Shown: positions 44,499 through 53,365, numbered from the stretch's first letter. The stretch is DNA of 64,000 bases from Archangium sp. (GCA_022843845.1 JALHMW010000009.1:62001-126000), one strand, 5' to 3'. Program-made: numbers and translations. Notes: generated by a model not told the origin, from the sequence alone.

Positions 44499-45167
44499 TC
44501 AGGGCCCGAGGCCTACCCACACCGCGCCATCGGTGGTGGTTTCTTTCTTCCAGATGGGGACGTCTTCCTTGAGGCGATCGATGGCGTGCTCGCAGGCGAG
44601 GAAGGCCTCTTTGCGATGGGGCGCCGAGGCGGCGATGACGACGGCCAGCTCTCCGGGCTGCAGCAGGCCGACGCGGTGGACGATGGCGAGCTGAACGCCG
44701 GGCCACTGGCGCTGGGCTTCTTCGGCGATGAGGGCCATCTGCTTCTCGGCCATCGGCGGAAAGGCCTCGTACTCGAGGTGGGCGACGTCTTTCCCTTTCG
44801 AGACGCGTCGCACTGCGCCGGAGAAGCTGACCAGACCGCCCTGGGTGGGCCCGCTGACGGCGTCGATGACTTCGCTCACCGAGAGCGGGCGATCGACGAC
44901 CTTGAAGAGGCCCGAGGTGCCGCCAGCGACGGGTGGAATGAGCGCGACCTCGACGCCATCGGTGAGCTTCAGGTCGGGCGGCGCGAACTCCTGGTCGACG
45001 GCGACGCGGAGGTGCCGTTCGAGGCTCTTCAAGGCCGGCGTGGCGGCGAGCAGCTGTTCCATCAACGTCGCCACGGTGGCGCCGTCGGGGAGCGTGACGC
45101 GCTCCTGGGTCTTCTGGGCCTTCTCGCGGGCCGCGGCGAAGTAGCGGACGGTGACGGTGAGCGACAT
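44499..45167 (-). CDS. MoaD-MoaE fusion, molybdopterin synthase
   Basis: 222 residues. Residues 1-83 are a ubiquitin-like MoaD ending in the sulfur-carrier diglycine (VAGG, Gly82-Gly83); residues 86-222 are MoaE with VSFSGAVRRVSKGKDVAHLEYEA, VHRVGLLQPGE, and the catalytic pair Lys200 and Lys207 in DRLKEDVPIWKKE. Molybdopterin synthase inserts two sulfurs into precursor Z. MoaD must have a free C-terminal Gly-Gly to be thiocarboxylated, so the fusion needs cleavage after Gly83, as shown for mycobacterial MoaX. ATG at 45167; follows a PKD lipoprotein gene by 13 bp. No other moa genes here. Confidence 0.93.
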   Translation of the reverse strand: MSLTVTVRYFAAAREKAQKTQERVTLPDGATVATLMEQLLAATPALKSLERHLRVAVDQEFAPPDLKLTDGVEVALIPPVAGGTSGLFKVVDRPLSVSEVIDAVSGPTQGGLVSFSGAVRRVSKGKDVAHLEYEAFPPMAEKQMALIAEEAQRQWPGVQLAIVHRVGLLQPGELAVVIAASAPHRKEAFLACEHAIDRLKEDVPIWKKETTTDGAVWVGLGP

Positions 45168-45180
45168 GGCGTCGTCAGAT

Positions 45181-46866
45181 CTACTCCCGGCGGTCGCGCT
45201 TCGACAGCTTGACCTCGAGGAAGACGGTCGCGCCGGTTGGCGTCGGCGCGAGATCGAGGAACACCTGGTCGAGCGCGGTGAGCTGAGTGAGGAAGGTCGA
45301 GGTGAGCGCCTGGGTGGTGATCACCTTGCGCGGGTCGACGCCCGGCACCATGCGCGGCTCGAGCAGGTCGCGGCCGAGCTGGCCCACGTCGAGGAACGCC
45401 GTGACGTGCCCCGGGCCACAGGCGCCGTCGGCCTTCCGGGTGAGCTGCGCGACGAGATCGACGGGCTCGGTGCCGGCGAGCGGGCGCCCCCACCGCACGT
45501 ACAGGGTGTCGGGATCGAGCGCGAGCTCCAGCGCCTGCTGCTCGAGGAGGGTGCGCCACACGGTGACGCCCTTCTCGGTGGCCTGATCGTACGGCGCGCG
45601 GCGGCGGGCGAGCACCCGATCGAGCACGGCGCGCACGGCGACCCGGTCGGGCACCAGCGTCTCACCGAGCAGCGTGACGCGAGGCGCGGGGCGGCCTCCA
45701 CCGAGAATCGTCGCCGAGAGGAACGCCTCGACGTCGAAGGAGAGCGTCAGGTCGAGCCGCCGGCTCAGCACCGAGAGGCCGGCGCGCAGCTCGTCATCGT
45801 CAGCATCTTGTGCCCGCGACAGCCCGAACGCGTCGAGCACCTCGGCGAGGGGCACGTCCATCGACAGCGCGGCGATGAGCCCATCGGGCGCGTGCGAAAG
45901 GAGCCGCGCGGCCCGCGAGGCTGGCGGCGTCTTCCACAACGGGCGATCGGCGATGAGGTGCCCCACGAGGCGGCCCTCGTCACGGCCCAGGCGCAGCGCC
46001 CCGAGGGCGACCGACCACGCGCCCCCCTTCACGGCGCCGCTGGTGCGCGCGGTCAGCTCGCGTCGCGCGACGACGGCGACCCCTCCGCTGGCGAGCTGGG
46101 CGAGGGCCGAGGCCATCGCCGCTTCCGTCTCGAGCCCCCGGGTCGGCGCGTCCTTCACGGCCTTCACCGCGACGGCGGTGTGCTCCGCGGTCGACGAGGT
46201 GACGAAGTACAGCGTGCCGCGATCGACGAGCACCTGCGCGTGCAGCTCTGCGGTGACGAAGCCTGCAGGGCCGTCGGGCCGCCAGCCGTGCTCGACGAGG
46301 AACTCGCGGAACGTCCGCAGGGCCGCGTCGTCGTCGCTTACCCCGACGAAGGTGACGAGGGCCGCGGCCCCCGCAGGCAGGTACGCGCCCGCCCCTTCGG
46401 CCCGATCGAGCGCCGCCGCGCCAGCCGCGCCCGGCTCGAGGATGAAGTGGAGAACGGGAGAGCGATCGATGAGCTGTTGAGCGAGCGCCGCTGAGCCGAG
46501 CCGCTCCACGAAGTCGATGGCAGGCGCGACCTCATCGAGCGTGCGGAACGCGAGCACGGCTTCGGCGCCTGGCGCGACGGCGCGAAAGACGTCTCGAGGC
46601 TGCACCAGCACCGAGACGCGATCGGTGACGCGGTCCTTCTCGAACGCGCGCACCACGTAGCGGCCGGCCTTCGCGAAGGCGTGCTCGACGACCTGCCCTT
46701 CTCGCGGTGGAGAGCCATCACCGAAGTCCCACCGCCGAGAGGTCTCGGCCGAGAAGGCAACCGTCTGGCCCGTGTCGATGGCCTGCTCGCGACGCTCTTC
46801 TCGAACGGCGCGGACGCACGAGAGCGCGCTCAGCAGGACCAGGCCGACACTGAAGGGCACGCGCAC
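45181..46866 (-). CDS. PKD-domain lipoprotein, unknown
   Basis: 561 residues. Signal peptide (VPFSVGLVLLSALSC; lipidation Cys about residue 17), then a PKD fold (about 30-95: RRWDFGDGSPPREGQVVEHAFAKAG is the PKD core with the WDFGDG hallmark). A large mixed alpha/beta body follows (FVERLGSAALAQQLIDRSPV, LDLTLSFDVEAFLSATILGG) that I do not recognise. The body's style, two related halves with DGLIAALSMDVPLAEVLDAF-type helices, recalls DUF3352-like periplasmic proteins. GTG start at 46866. Between the surface barrel gene upstream and moaDE downstream on the same strand. Confidence 0.65.
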   Translation of the reverse strand: MRVPFSVGLVLLSALSCVRAVREERREQAIDTGQTVAFSAETSRRWDFGDGSPPREGQVVEHAFAKAGRYVVRAFEKDRVTDRVSVLVQPRDVFRAVAPGAEAVLAFRTLDEVAPAIDFVERLGSAALAQQLIDRSPVLHFILEPGAAGAAALDRAEGAGAYLPAGAAALVTFVGVSDDDAALRTFREFLVEHGWRPDGPAGFVTAELHAQVLVDRGTLYFVTSSTAEHTAVAVKAVKDAPTRGLETEAAMASALAQLASGGVAVVARRELTARTSGAVKGGAWSVALGALRLGRDEGRLVGHLIADRPLWKTPPASRAARLLSHAPDGLIAALSMDVPLAEVLDAFGLSRAQDADDDELRAGLSVLSRRLDLTLSFDVEAFLSATILGGGRPAPRVTLLGETLVPDRVAVRAVLDRVLARRRAPYDQATEKGVTVWRTLLEQQALELALDPDTLYVRWGRPLAGTEPVDLVAQLTRKADGACGPGHVTAFLDVGQLGRDLLEPRMVPGVDPRKVITTQALTSTFLTQLTALDQVFLDLAPTPTGATVFLEVKLSKRDRRE

Positions 46867-46881
46867 GCGAGGCGCAGTCTG

Positions 46882-47607
46882 TCAGAGATCGAACGCGAGG
46901 CCGAACAGCCAGTGCCTGCTCGAGAGGAGCAGCGGCACCGTGCTCGAGCGGAACATCTCCTGGAAGTTGAACTCGCCGAAGATGTACGTGTGGTTCACGC
47001 CAACGCTGGAGTCGAAGTCGCGCGCGAGCCGTTCGTCGAGCATGTCGAGCATCACCGAGAGGCCGACCGTACCGGCCATGCCGAACGCCGTGCCCTGCCC
47101 CGGGAGCCCGTCGGCGTACTCGAGCTTGCCGCCGTTGACGACCCACCAGGGCATCGTGACGAACTGGCCCTTCACGTACGGCACGAGGGGAATCTTGTAC
47201 TTCAGCGCCACCAGGTCGAACCGGTACGAGACGCCGGGCCGCACGGTGAGAATGCGCAGGCCCGTCGATTGAGCGGCCTTCTCGCCCGTCTCGGCGTCGA
47301 CGGCCTGGCCGAACTTCTCGGCGTAGGCCACCGACACGCCAGCCGAGATGGTGCCGAACTTCTTCCAGATCATGTACTCGAGGCCGATCTCACCCATCAG
47401 CATCGGCGTGCCACCGAACACCCGCGCGTAGGGGCGCTGATCGTTGGGTCCGAGACCCGGGAAGACGGCGTTGTCGATGAGCGGGGTGTACGGCCCGAGC
47501 TTGAGCTCGAGGACGAAGGTACGTGGGCTCTCGCCCGTGTTGCCGGCGGCGTTCACCTGGCCGGGCATCTGCGAGAGCAACGCGAGCGTCAAAGCGGCGA
47601 CCATCAT
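46882..47607 (-). CDS. Small outer-membrane beta-barrel, MXAN_2562-like
   Basis: 241 residues with signal peptide (MMVAALTLALLSQMPGQVNA) and a barrel-like mature part: RTFVLELKLGPYTPLIDNAV, MLMGEIGLEYMIWKKFGTIS, VSYRFDLVALKYKIPLVPY, ending in a phenylalanine-containing strand (HWLFGLAFDL). This resembles the myxobacterial family named after MXAN_2562. CAGGAGACG gives a good ribosome-binding site before the ATG pair at 47607. Its start overlaps the stop of the MYXO-CTERM gene by 4 bp (ATGA), so the pair is translated together. Role unknown. Confidence 0.8.
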   Translation of the reverse strand: MMVAALTLALLSQMPGQVNAAGNTGESPRTFVLELKLGPYTPLIDNAVFPGLGPNDQRPYARVFGGTPMLMGEIGLEYMIWKKFGTISAGVSVAYAEKFGQAVDAETGEKAAQSTGLRILTVRPGVSYRFDLVALKYKIPLVPYVKGQFVTMPWWVVNGGKLEYADGLPGQGTAFGMAGTVGLSVMLDMLDERLARDFDSSVGVNHTYIFGEFNFQEMFRSSTVPLLLSSRHWLFGLAFDL

Positions 47608-48518
47608 CGGGAACGTCTCCTGAAGAACCAGCCCAGGGCGAAGAGGGGTGCGAGACCCAGGCCCGTCGAACAACCGCCCGTTTCGGTGCCGCCCGCGTCG
47701 CGATACGTGCCCCAGAAGCCGACGGTGCGCCGGGGCGTTCCAGCGCCGGGCTCGCTGTCGGCGCTCTCGTTGTCAGCGCCGTCGATGGCGCGGAGCAGCA
47801 CGTCGTAGGTCGTGCCATTGAGCAGCCCGTCGATCACGATCTCGCGGCCCGCGCCGAGGCTGATGTTCGGGCGGCGGGTGTAGTCGGTCGAGCTCTGGGG
47901 GCGAACGAAGGGGACGATCTGGGTCGTGTCGCTCGACACCGAGAACACGACCTTGAGGGCTTTGTCCTGGGGGAGCACTTCGGTGACGATCGGCGCGTTC
48001 GGCGGCTGCGCATCGTAGGTGATGCGAAGCGGGCTCGCGGTGAGGGTCTGGGGAGCCTGAAACCCACCAAAGCACTGGGGCGACGCGGGCACTGCCGCGC
48101 AGATTCGGTGCTCCACCGTCAGCGTCGTCGCGCCCCCGCACGGGGTGGTGCTCCCTGCAGCGAAGCCGGGCAGGTCGTCGATGACGACCGTGAGCGTTCC
48201 TTGTCGAGTCGTGGTGATGAGCAGCTGGTTGACCGTCGGAAACTCCAGGTCGTTCTCGCCCGGCTTGTCGCCGCACGAGCCCGACGTGGCCCAAAGCCGC
48301 ATCTCGTTGCAGGGCTGGGACAAGAACTGATTCCAGACCCAGTAGACCACCCGGCTGGTCCCGCACGCCGACGCGCCAATGACGAGCTGGTCGCTGGTCG
48401 CGGTGGGCGTCTCGCGGATTCCGAAGCTGACGAGGTTGGCGGTGGGGTTCGTAGGGTTCGCGGGGTTGAATTGGGCGACCGCCGTCGAAGCCACCAGCAC
48501 GAGCACGAGAGAACGCAT
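47604..48518 (-). CDS. MYXO-CTERM-type anchored surface protein, MXAN_2561-like
   Basis: 304 residues. Signal peptide MRSLVLVLVASTAVAQ, then two fibronectin/Ig-like beta domains (PPNAPIVTEVLPQDKALKVV, TYDVLLRAIDGADNE) with paired cysteines, and a C-terminal sorting tail: Cys in GGCSTGLGLAPLFALGW followed by an Arg cluster. That tail is the MYXO-CTERM pattern: processed at Cys and anchored in the outer membrane. It resembles the family named after MXAN_2561, which in relatives pairs with the MXAN_2562 barrel, as here. ATG 48518 has a poor ribosome-binding site. Confidence 0.82.
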   Translation of the reverse strand: MRSLVLVLVASTAVAQFNPANPTNPTANLVSFGIRETPTATSDQLVIGASACGTSRVVYWVWNQFLSQPCNEMRLWATSGSCGDKPGENDLEFPTVNQLLITTTRQGTLTVVIDDLPGFAAGSTTPCGGATTLTVEHRICAAVPASPQCFGGFQAPQTLTASPLRITYDAQPPNAPIVTEVLPQDKALKVVFSVSSDTTQIVPFVRPQSSTDYTRRPNISLGAGREIVIDGLLNGTTYDVLLRAIDGADNESADSEPGAGTPRRTVGFWGTYRDAGGTETGGCSTGLGLAPLFALGWFFRRRSR

Positions 48519-48624
48519 GGGCACGCCCAGTCGTAGCAACCCGTCTGCCACCCCGCCAGCATTGACATCCCCCCGGAACGACTTGGAAAGGGGCGGCTGA
48601 GGCGACGGGCCGAGTGACAAATTG

Positions 48625-49626
48625 TCAGTCGCGATCGGCGAGTTCGAAGGCGATGTCGAGGGCCGAGTCAGCGGTTCGGAAGGCGTTGTCGATGCAGGCG
48701 ACGAGCTGAACCCGCTCTCCCAGCACCCGAATGCGCCCCACGTGCACGGTGGAGTCGTCAGTGGTGAGCATCGGCATCGGGTAGATGTTGTCGGCAGGCT
48801 CATCGAGCACCTTGAGGCCCGAGTCGGCCTTGAGCGTGGCGCGCACGCCCTCCGCGTCGACCCGACGCGACAGGTGCGCCGAGAGGATGAGGGTGAGCCC
48901 GTGGTAGGTCGGCACCAGCACCGAGGTCGCGGTGACGGCCGGCATCTTCTCCCCGCCCCACACGCGGGCAGTCTCGATGAGCATCGCGCGCTCGAGCTGC
49001 GAGAGCCCGTTCTCGAGCGCGCCGACCGCGGGGATGACATTGAACGCGAGGCGGTGCGGGAAGACCTCGATGTCGGGGTCCTTCGCGTTCATCAGCTCGC
49101 CGGTCTGCTTCGAGAGTTGGGCGACGCCAGCGCTCCCGTGAATCGCCGCGCCGCAGAGCACGGTCGCGTCGGCGAAGAGCAGGCCAAAAGCGCCGCGCAA
49201 CGGCTCCAGCGCGCGGGTGAAAGCCTGGGTCGAGGCCTGCGCGAGCGACACGATGCGGCCAGCGAACGGGCGGTCGAGCACCCCATCGTTCACGCCGGGC
49301 ACCACGAGCGGCACCTTCTCGTCCACGCGCCAGGCGCCCGAGAGATCGATGACCCACACGCCGAGGGCCTGCGCCCGTTCGGCAACAGGCTTCGCGACCT
49401 CGGGAGGCACCGCGAGAATGGCCACGGCCGCGCCGCGCAGGGACTCGTCGCTGTATTTGTCGATGACGACGCTGTCGTCGCCGAAGTCGAGCTCCTCCCC
49501 TGCCCCGCGCTCACTGGCGAACGCGCGCACGCAGTCGGCCGGGTGATCCTTCAGCAAGAGGCCCTGCACCAGCTGACGGCCAACGACACCTGAGGCTCCG
49601 ACGACGGCGATGATGGGCTCGGACAT
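48625..49626 (-). CDS. Aspartate-semialdehyde dehydrogenase-family protein lacking catalytic Cys (USG-1-like)
   Basis: 333 residues of the ASADH fold: NADP-binding IIAVVGASGVVGRQLV, VIDLSGAWR, VPLVVPGVN, and a C-terminal dimerisation domain with GLTLILSAHLSRRV. In true ASADH the segment after VVPxVN contains the active-site Cys in NPNCST; the aligned segment here is SLAQASTQ, so the Cys position is Ala131. USG-1 proteins of gamma-proteobacteria show the same loss. The protein is therefore probably not an active dehydrogenase, and a real asd must exist elsewhere. ATG 49626, 3 bp after tsaB, end of a minus-strand run. Confidence 0.85.
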   Translation of the reverse strand: MSEPIIAVVGASGVVGRQLVQGLLLKDHPADCVRAFASERGAGEELDFGDDSVVIDKYSDESLRGAAVAILAVPPEVAKPVAERAQALGVWVIDLSGAWRVDEKVPLVVPGVNDGVLDRPFAGRIVSLAQASTQAFTRALEPLRGAFGLLFADATVLCGAAIHGSAGVAQLSKQTGELMNAKDPDIEVFPHRLAFNVIPAVGALENGLSQLERAMLIETARVWGGEKMPAVTATSVLVPTYHGLTLILSAHLSRRVDAEGVRATLKADSGLKVLDEPADNIYPMPMLTTDDSTVHVGRIRVLGERVQLVACIDNAFRTADSALDIAFELADRD

Positions 49627-49629
49627 GGG

Positions 49630-50364
49630 TCACGACTCTTTCGGGTTCAGCATTCGGGCCTTCGACTCGACGCCCGGGAGCGGAGGGAACTTCGGGTTCT
49701 CTTCGGCGCCGCTGCCACGGAGGTAGTGCGGCTCGAGCGCGAAGGCAGCGTGGGCGTCGTACACGGCGGGCATCGTCGCGAGGCGCGCGAGGCCAACCGC
49801 CGAAGGCACGTGCGGCGCGGGCAGGAGCTGTGAGGACGGAACGCCGAGGGACTCCAACGCAGCCCGGTAGTCCGGAACGGCTGGGCCCACCACGCGTGCG
49901 TCAGGCGTCGCGAGGAGGAGCTTCGCGAAGGCGTCGATGGGGAGCGACGTCTCCGGCTCCATCGCCGTCACGATGCCCCCGACGTGCCGGTAGCGGCCGA
50001 CGTACAGCTCGTTCTTCTTCACCACCGAGACGCAGAACAGCTCGGTGTCCTCCGGCCCATCGAGGCAGAGCGCCTTCAGCGACGAGACGCCGACGAGGGG
50101 AATCTTCAACGCGTACGACAGCCCTTTCAGACACGAGAGGCCGATGCGCAGACCGGTGAAGGAGCCGGGGCCCAGGCCGCTGACGAGCCCGGTGAGCTGG
50201 CCGAGGGTGACGCCGTGCTTCTTCAGGAGCGCCTCGATGCACCCCGGCAGCGCGTCACTCTGCTTCGTGGGCGGCGGCACCAGCACGTGCTCCAGCACCT
50301 CACCCGAGGGGCGAACGAGCGCGAGGGAGAGCGTCAGACACGAGGAGTCGAGGGCCAGCCACAT
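49630..50364 (-). CDS. tsaB: tRNA threonylcarbamoyladenosine biosynthesis protein TsaB
   Basis: 244 residues of the ASKHA fold. MWLALDSSCLTLSLAL opens the ATPase-like core, TKQSDALPGCIEALLKKHG follows, and GLGPGSFTGLRIGLSCLKG is the TsaB signature. TsaB scaffolds TsaD (and TsaE) to make t6A at position 37 of ANN-decoding tRNAs. ATG 50364, 12 bp after rseP; 3 bp before the ASADH-like gene. Essential in most bacteria. Confidence 0.93.
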   Translation of the reverse strand: MWLALDSSCLTLSLALVRPSGEVLEHVLVPPPTKQSDALPGCIEALLKKHGVTLGQLTGLVSGLGPGSFTGLRIGLSCLKGLSYALKIPLVGVSSLKALCLDGPEDTELFCVSVVKKNELYVGRYRHVGGIVTAMEPETSLPIDAFAKLLLATPDARVVGPAVPDYRAALESLGVPSSQLLPAPHVPSAVGLARLATMPAVYDAHAAFALEPHYLRGSGAEENPKFPPLPGVESKARMLNPKES

Positions 50365-50376
50365 CGATTGGCCGCT

Positions 50377-52023
50377 CTAGCGGAAGAGCTTCGTGATGTC
50401 GTTCTTGAACACCAGCACCAGCAGCATGGCGATGACGACGAGCCCGAACATGTTGGCGTACTCGCGCACGCGGAGCGGAATCGGGCGCCGGCGAATGCCC
50501 TCCCAGAAGGCCGCCAGCAGCGCGAAGCCGTCGAAGATGGGAATCGGCAGCAGGTTGACGAGGCCGAGGTTCACCGACACCAGCGCCATGTTCATCAGGT
50601 ACGTGTCGAGGCCGGCTTCGGCGCTCTTGGTGGCGACCTGGAAGACGGCGATGGGGCCACCGACGGCATCGAGCGGCACGCCTCCGGTGAAGAGCTTCAC
50701 GATGACGAGCGTGATGGTGCGAATCGCCTTCGGCACTTCTTTCACCGCCAGCACGATGGCCTGCTGGGGCCCGACGTAGATGGTCTTCGTCTCGGGCGGC
50801 GTCGGGTCGGCGACGAGTGAGAAGAACGGCGAGGTGCCGAACACCAGCGTCTTCCGCTCGTTCTTGAAGTCGTCGTACGAGATCTCCTGCTTGCGCTGCA
50901 CCTGCGCGGTCTTCAACTCCGGCCCACTCTGCCAGGTGAGCTTGAAGGGCCTGTCCTCCTGGGCCTTCAGCTTGATGTTGTAGAGGAAGTACGACTTCAC
51001 GACGGCGTCGTTGACCGAGACGAACCGATCGCCACGCTTGAGCCCCGCCGTGTCGGCCGCGCTGCCAGGGAGCACGGAGCCGATGTACAGATCGCTCCCT
51101 TCCGCGCCGAGCGCCGCGTAGCCCTCGCCGGGCTGCTTCTCGAGCGTGAAGGTGGAGATCTTCGGCGTGGTGAACGACGCGCCGCCGACGGTGCCGCTCT
51201 CGAGGCGAACGATCTGTAGCGTGAGCGCTCCCGACAGCTTCTCGAGCACCTGGTTGAGCTGCACCTCGTCGCCGGTCGGCTGACCGTTGATGCTCATGAT
51301 GCGATCGAACGTGCGCAGCCCGGCTTGCTCCGCGATCGAACCAGCGGGGACGCCCAGCACCGGAGCCGAGGCCTGCGCGCTGATGCCCAACATGCCACGG
51401 CGGGTCTTCTCGATCGGGTTCGACTCGTCGACCGTGACGACGGGGTCGAGCTGGAAGGTCAGCTCCTGCTCGCCGCGCTTCACCGAGATGGGGATGGCGG
51501 AGGTCGCGCCGGCGATGGCGTCGGAGATCTCCTCGAAGCGGACGATCTCCACGCCGTTGACGCGGGTGATCAAGTCGCCCGGCTTGATGCCCGCGATGGC
51601 CGCCGGCATGTCGGGCGCGACGCCACCGACGCGCGGCGTGAGGTACGTCGTCTCTCCCAGCAGCGCGAAGAAGTACGCGAACACGGGGAAGATGAGGTTG
51701 AAGGCCGGGCCCGCCGCCATGATGATCGCCCGCTTCCACCACGGGGCTGCATACAGGCCGCGCGCGCGATCGGGGTCGTCGAGGTCGTGCTCCTCGCCCG
51801 GATAGTCGCCGTGCATCTTCACGTAGCCGCCCAGCGGCACCCACGCGACCTGGTACTCGGTCTCCCCGCGCTTGAAGCCGAAGATGCGCGGCCCGAACCC
51901 GACGGAGAACTTCACGACCTTCACGCCCGCCCACTTCGCCGCCAGGAAGTGCCCGAGCTCGTGCACCGTCACCAGCACGCCGAGGAAGACGATGAAGACG
52001 ATGGCTTGTTGGGGGCCGGACAT
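50377..52023 (-). CDS. rseP: RIP metalloprotease RseP, two PDZ domains
   Basis: 548-residue inner-membrane site-2 protease that cleaves anti-sigma factors inside the membrane. HELGH (His21, Glu22, His25) lies in the first helix; two PDZ domains follow (MPAAIAGIKPGDLITRVNGV and GSIAEQAGLRTFDRIMSING, with a third PDZ-like GLKRGDRFVSVN). The C-terminal Asp ligand is in NLLPIPIFDGF. The usual LDGG motif reads FDGF, so the Asp ligand is kept but both flanking residues differ. ATG 52023. Genomes usually place rseP after cdsA-dxr; here mvaS and a vWA lipoprotein fill that place. Confidence 0.93.
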   Translation of the reverse strand: MSGPQQAIVFIVFLGVLVTVHELGHFLAAKWAGVKVVKFSVGFGPRIFGFKRGETEYQVAWVPLGGYVKMHGDYPGEEHDLDDPDRARGLYAAPWWKRAIIMAAGPAFNLIFPVFAYFFALLGETTYLTPRVGGVAPDMPAAIAGIKPGDLITRVNGVEIVRFEEISDAIAGATSAIPISVKRGEQELTFQLDPVVTVDESNPIEKTRRGMLGISAQASAPVLGVPAGSIAEQAGLRTFDRIMSINGQPTGDEVQLNQVLEKLSGALTLQIVRLESGTVGGASFTTPKISTFTLEKQPGEGYAALGAEGSDLYIGSVLPGSAADTAGLKRGDRFVSVNDAVVKSYFLYNIKLKAQEDRPFKLTWQSGPELKTAQVQRKQEISYDDFKNERKTLVFGTSPFFSLVADPTPPETKTIYVGPQQAIVLAVKEVPKAIRTITLVIVKLFTGGVPLDAVGGPIAVFQVATKSAEAGLDTYLMNMALVSVNLGLVNLLPIPIFDGFALLAAFWEGIRRRPIPLRVREYANMFGLVVIAMLLVLVFKNDITKLFR

Positions 52024-52142
52024 GTGCGGGGGACGTTAACCAACGAAGGCCGTCAGCGCACCCCGCCCGACAGGAGAACAGGCTGTGTTCGGCGCACTGC
52101 AGCCGACACGGCGGCTTGTACGGGCTTTCGCGTCGTCCGCGG

Positions 52143-53339
52143 TCAGGGGCAGCGGACCACGGCTTCGCCCACACGCGCGGGGTTCACGAGTTGCGAGGCA
52201 CACGCCAGCCCTCGGAGCGCCAGCTCGCCGTTCTCCCGGTCGACCCAGCTCCATCCGTTCACCGCGTCGCGAGAAACGGGTGCGCCGCCGACCAGCACGT
52301 CGATGCCGTCGTCGCGTGCTGGCACCGACGGCGTGATGAACGAGCAGCGCAGCATTCGGTCGCGCACCTCAGTCAGGTGCTCGCCAAAGGCCTGACCGGA
52401 GCCCGCGCGAAGGTACCGCCGGCCGTCGGCCATGGTGCGCGCGTGGCCGCCCACTTCGGCGAACGCGTTCAGCACCGGGCCGAGCCCCGCGTCGGCGGTG
52501 TCGAGCCCGATGACCCACGTGGGAATGCCCTGTGACGCGACGTCGGCGATGCGCGCGCCCGTTCGGACGTGGTCGAGACAGTCTTTTGGCAAGCAGTTCC
52601 GCTTTTCGCAGCGACACCTGGTCGGATCGAGCCGGTTGTTGCAGGTGGGAAAGCCGTCGGTGACGAGCACCAGTTGCCGAGCTGTGTTCGATGCCCTGCG
52701 GAGCGCGAGTTGTTGGCCAGCGTACGAGAGTGTCTCTGCTGTCGGGCTGTCGCCACTACTCCCGCCGAGATACCTCAGGACCTTCTCGAGTTGACCGCGT
52801 GCTGGCGGAACGTAGCCCGCAGTGATGACATCGCATTCGTTCCCTGACGGAAACGCGATGCTGCCGAGCTCCATCCAGGGGTCCCAGCTGGGCAGCACGT
52901 TCTGCAGCGCGCCACGCACCGCGTCCGCCTTGGTCGGCGCGTCCGTGAACGGCTCTGCCATCGAGCCAGAGCCGTCGACCACGAGCACCACGACTGGCAC
53001 GGGCCGAATCAGCGCGGAGCGCCCTGGGATGCACCGCTTGGGAGACCAGGGGCCCGGGTCGACCTGCCCGCCATCGAAGCCGGCGTCGCGCCCCGCATCG
53101 ATGGGGCTGGTGTCGATGCCCGCGTCGCGGAGCCCGGCATCGTCTCGTCGCCCGGCATCGTCTCGTGGCCCGGCATCGGAAGTGCCTGCATCAAGAACGA
53201 ACATCGCTGGCGTCGGCACGAGGTCGGTTCGCCCGCATGCCATCAGCAGCGTCAGGCCGAGCACCCTTTGTGTCACGGCGAGCCGAAGTCTTAGCCTCAC
53301 GGTCCTCGCTACCAGACACTGAGGGCTCGATTCATTCAA
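52143..53339 (-). CDS. vWA-domain lipoprotein with DAG repeat linker
   Basis: 398 residues. Signal peptide with lipobox LLMACG, then an Asp-Ala-Gly-rich linker (DAGTSDAGPRDDAGRRDDAG) that is encoded by 18-bp tandem repeats, then a vWA domain: MIDAS DGSGSM, with SGDSPTAE and LVTDGFPTCNN, and conserved cysteines (CRCEKRNCLPKDC). Surface-anchored adhesion-like protein, a type frequent in Myxococcota. The ATG at 53339 is taken; a GTG at 53300 (MRLRLRLAV) would also give a signal peptide and may be the true start. Sits between mvaS and rseP on the same strand. Confidence 0.8.
   Translation of the reverse strand: MNESSPQCLVARTVRLRLRLAVTQRVLGLTLLMACGRTDLVPTPAMFVLDAGTSDAGPRDDAGRRDDAGLRDAGIDTSPIDAGRDAGFDGGQVDPGPWSPKRCIPGRSALIRPVPVVVLVVDGSGSMAEPFTDAPTKADAVRGALQNVLPSWDPWMELGSIAFPSGNECDVITAGYVPPARGQLEKVLRYLGGSSGDSPTAETLSYAGQQLALRRASNTARQLVLVTDGFPTCNNRLDPTRCRCEKRNCLPKDCLDHVRTGARIADVASQGIPTWVIGLDTADAGLGPVLNAFAEVGGHARTMADGRRYLRAGSGQAFGEHLTEVRDRMLRCSFITPSVPARDDGIDVLVGGAPVSRDAVNGWSWVDRENGELALRGLACASQLVNPARVGEAVVRCP
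53132..53179. repeat. 18-bp tandem repeat, about 2.6 copies
   Basis: Units beginning GCCCGGCATCGTCTCGT at 53132 and 53150, with a partial third at 53168, encode the Asp-Ala-Gly linker of the vWA lipoprotein on the minus strand. Perfect except at the last base of each unit; likely variable in copy number. Confidence 0.65.
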
Positions 53340-53365
53340 GGCCGGCGACTGTGCACCCCTCGGCC

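Noticed and set aside
48625..49626. Call as a functional aspartate-semialdehyde dehydrogenase (asd)
   Set aside because: The catalytic Cys position aligns with Ala131, so activity should not be assumed.
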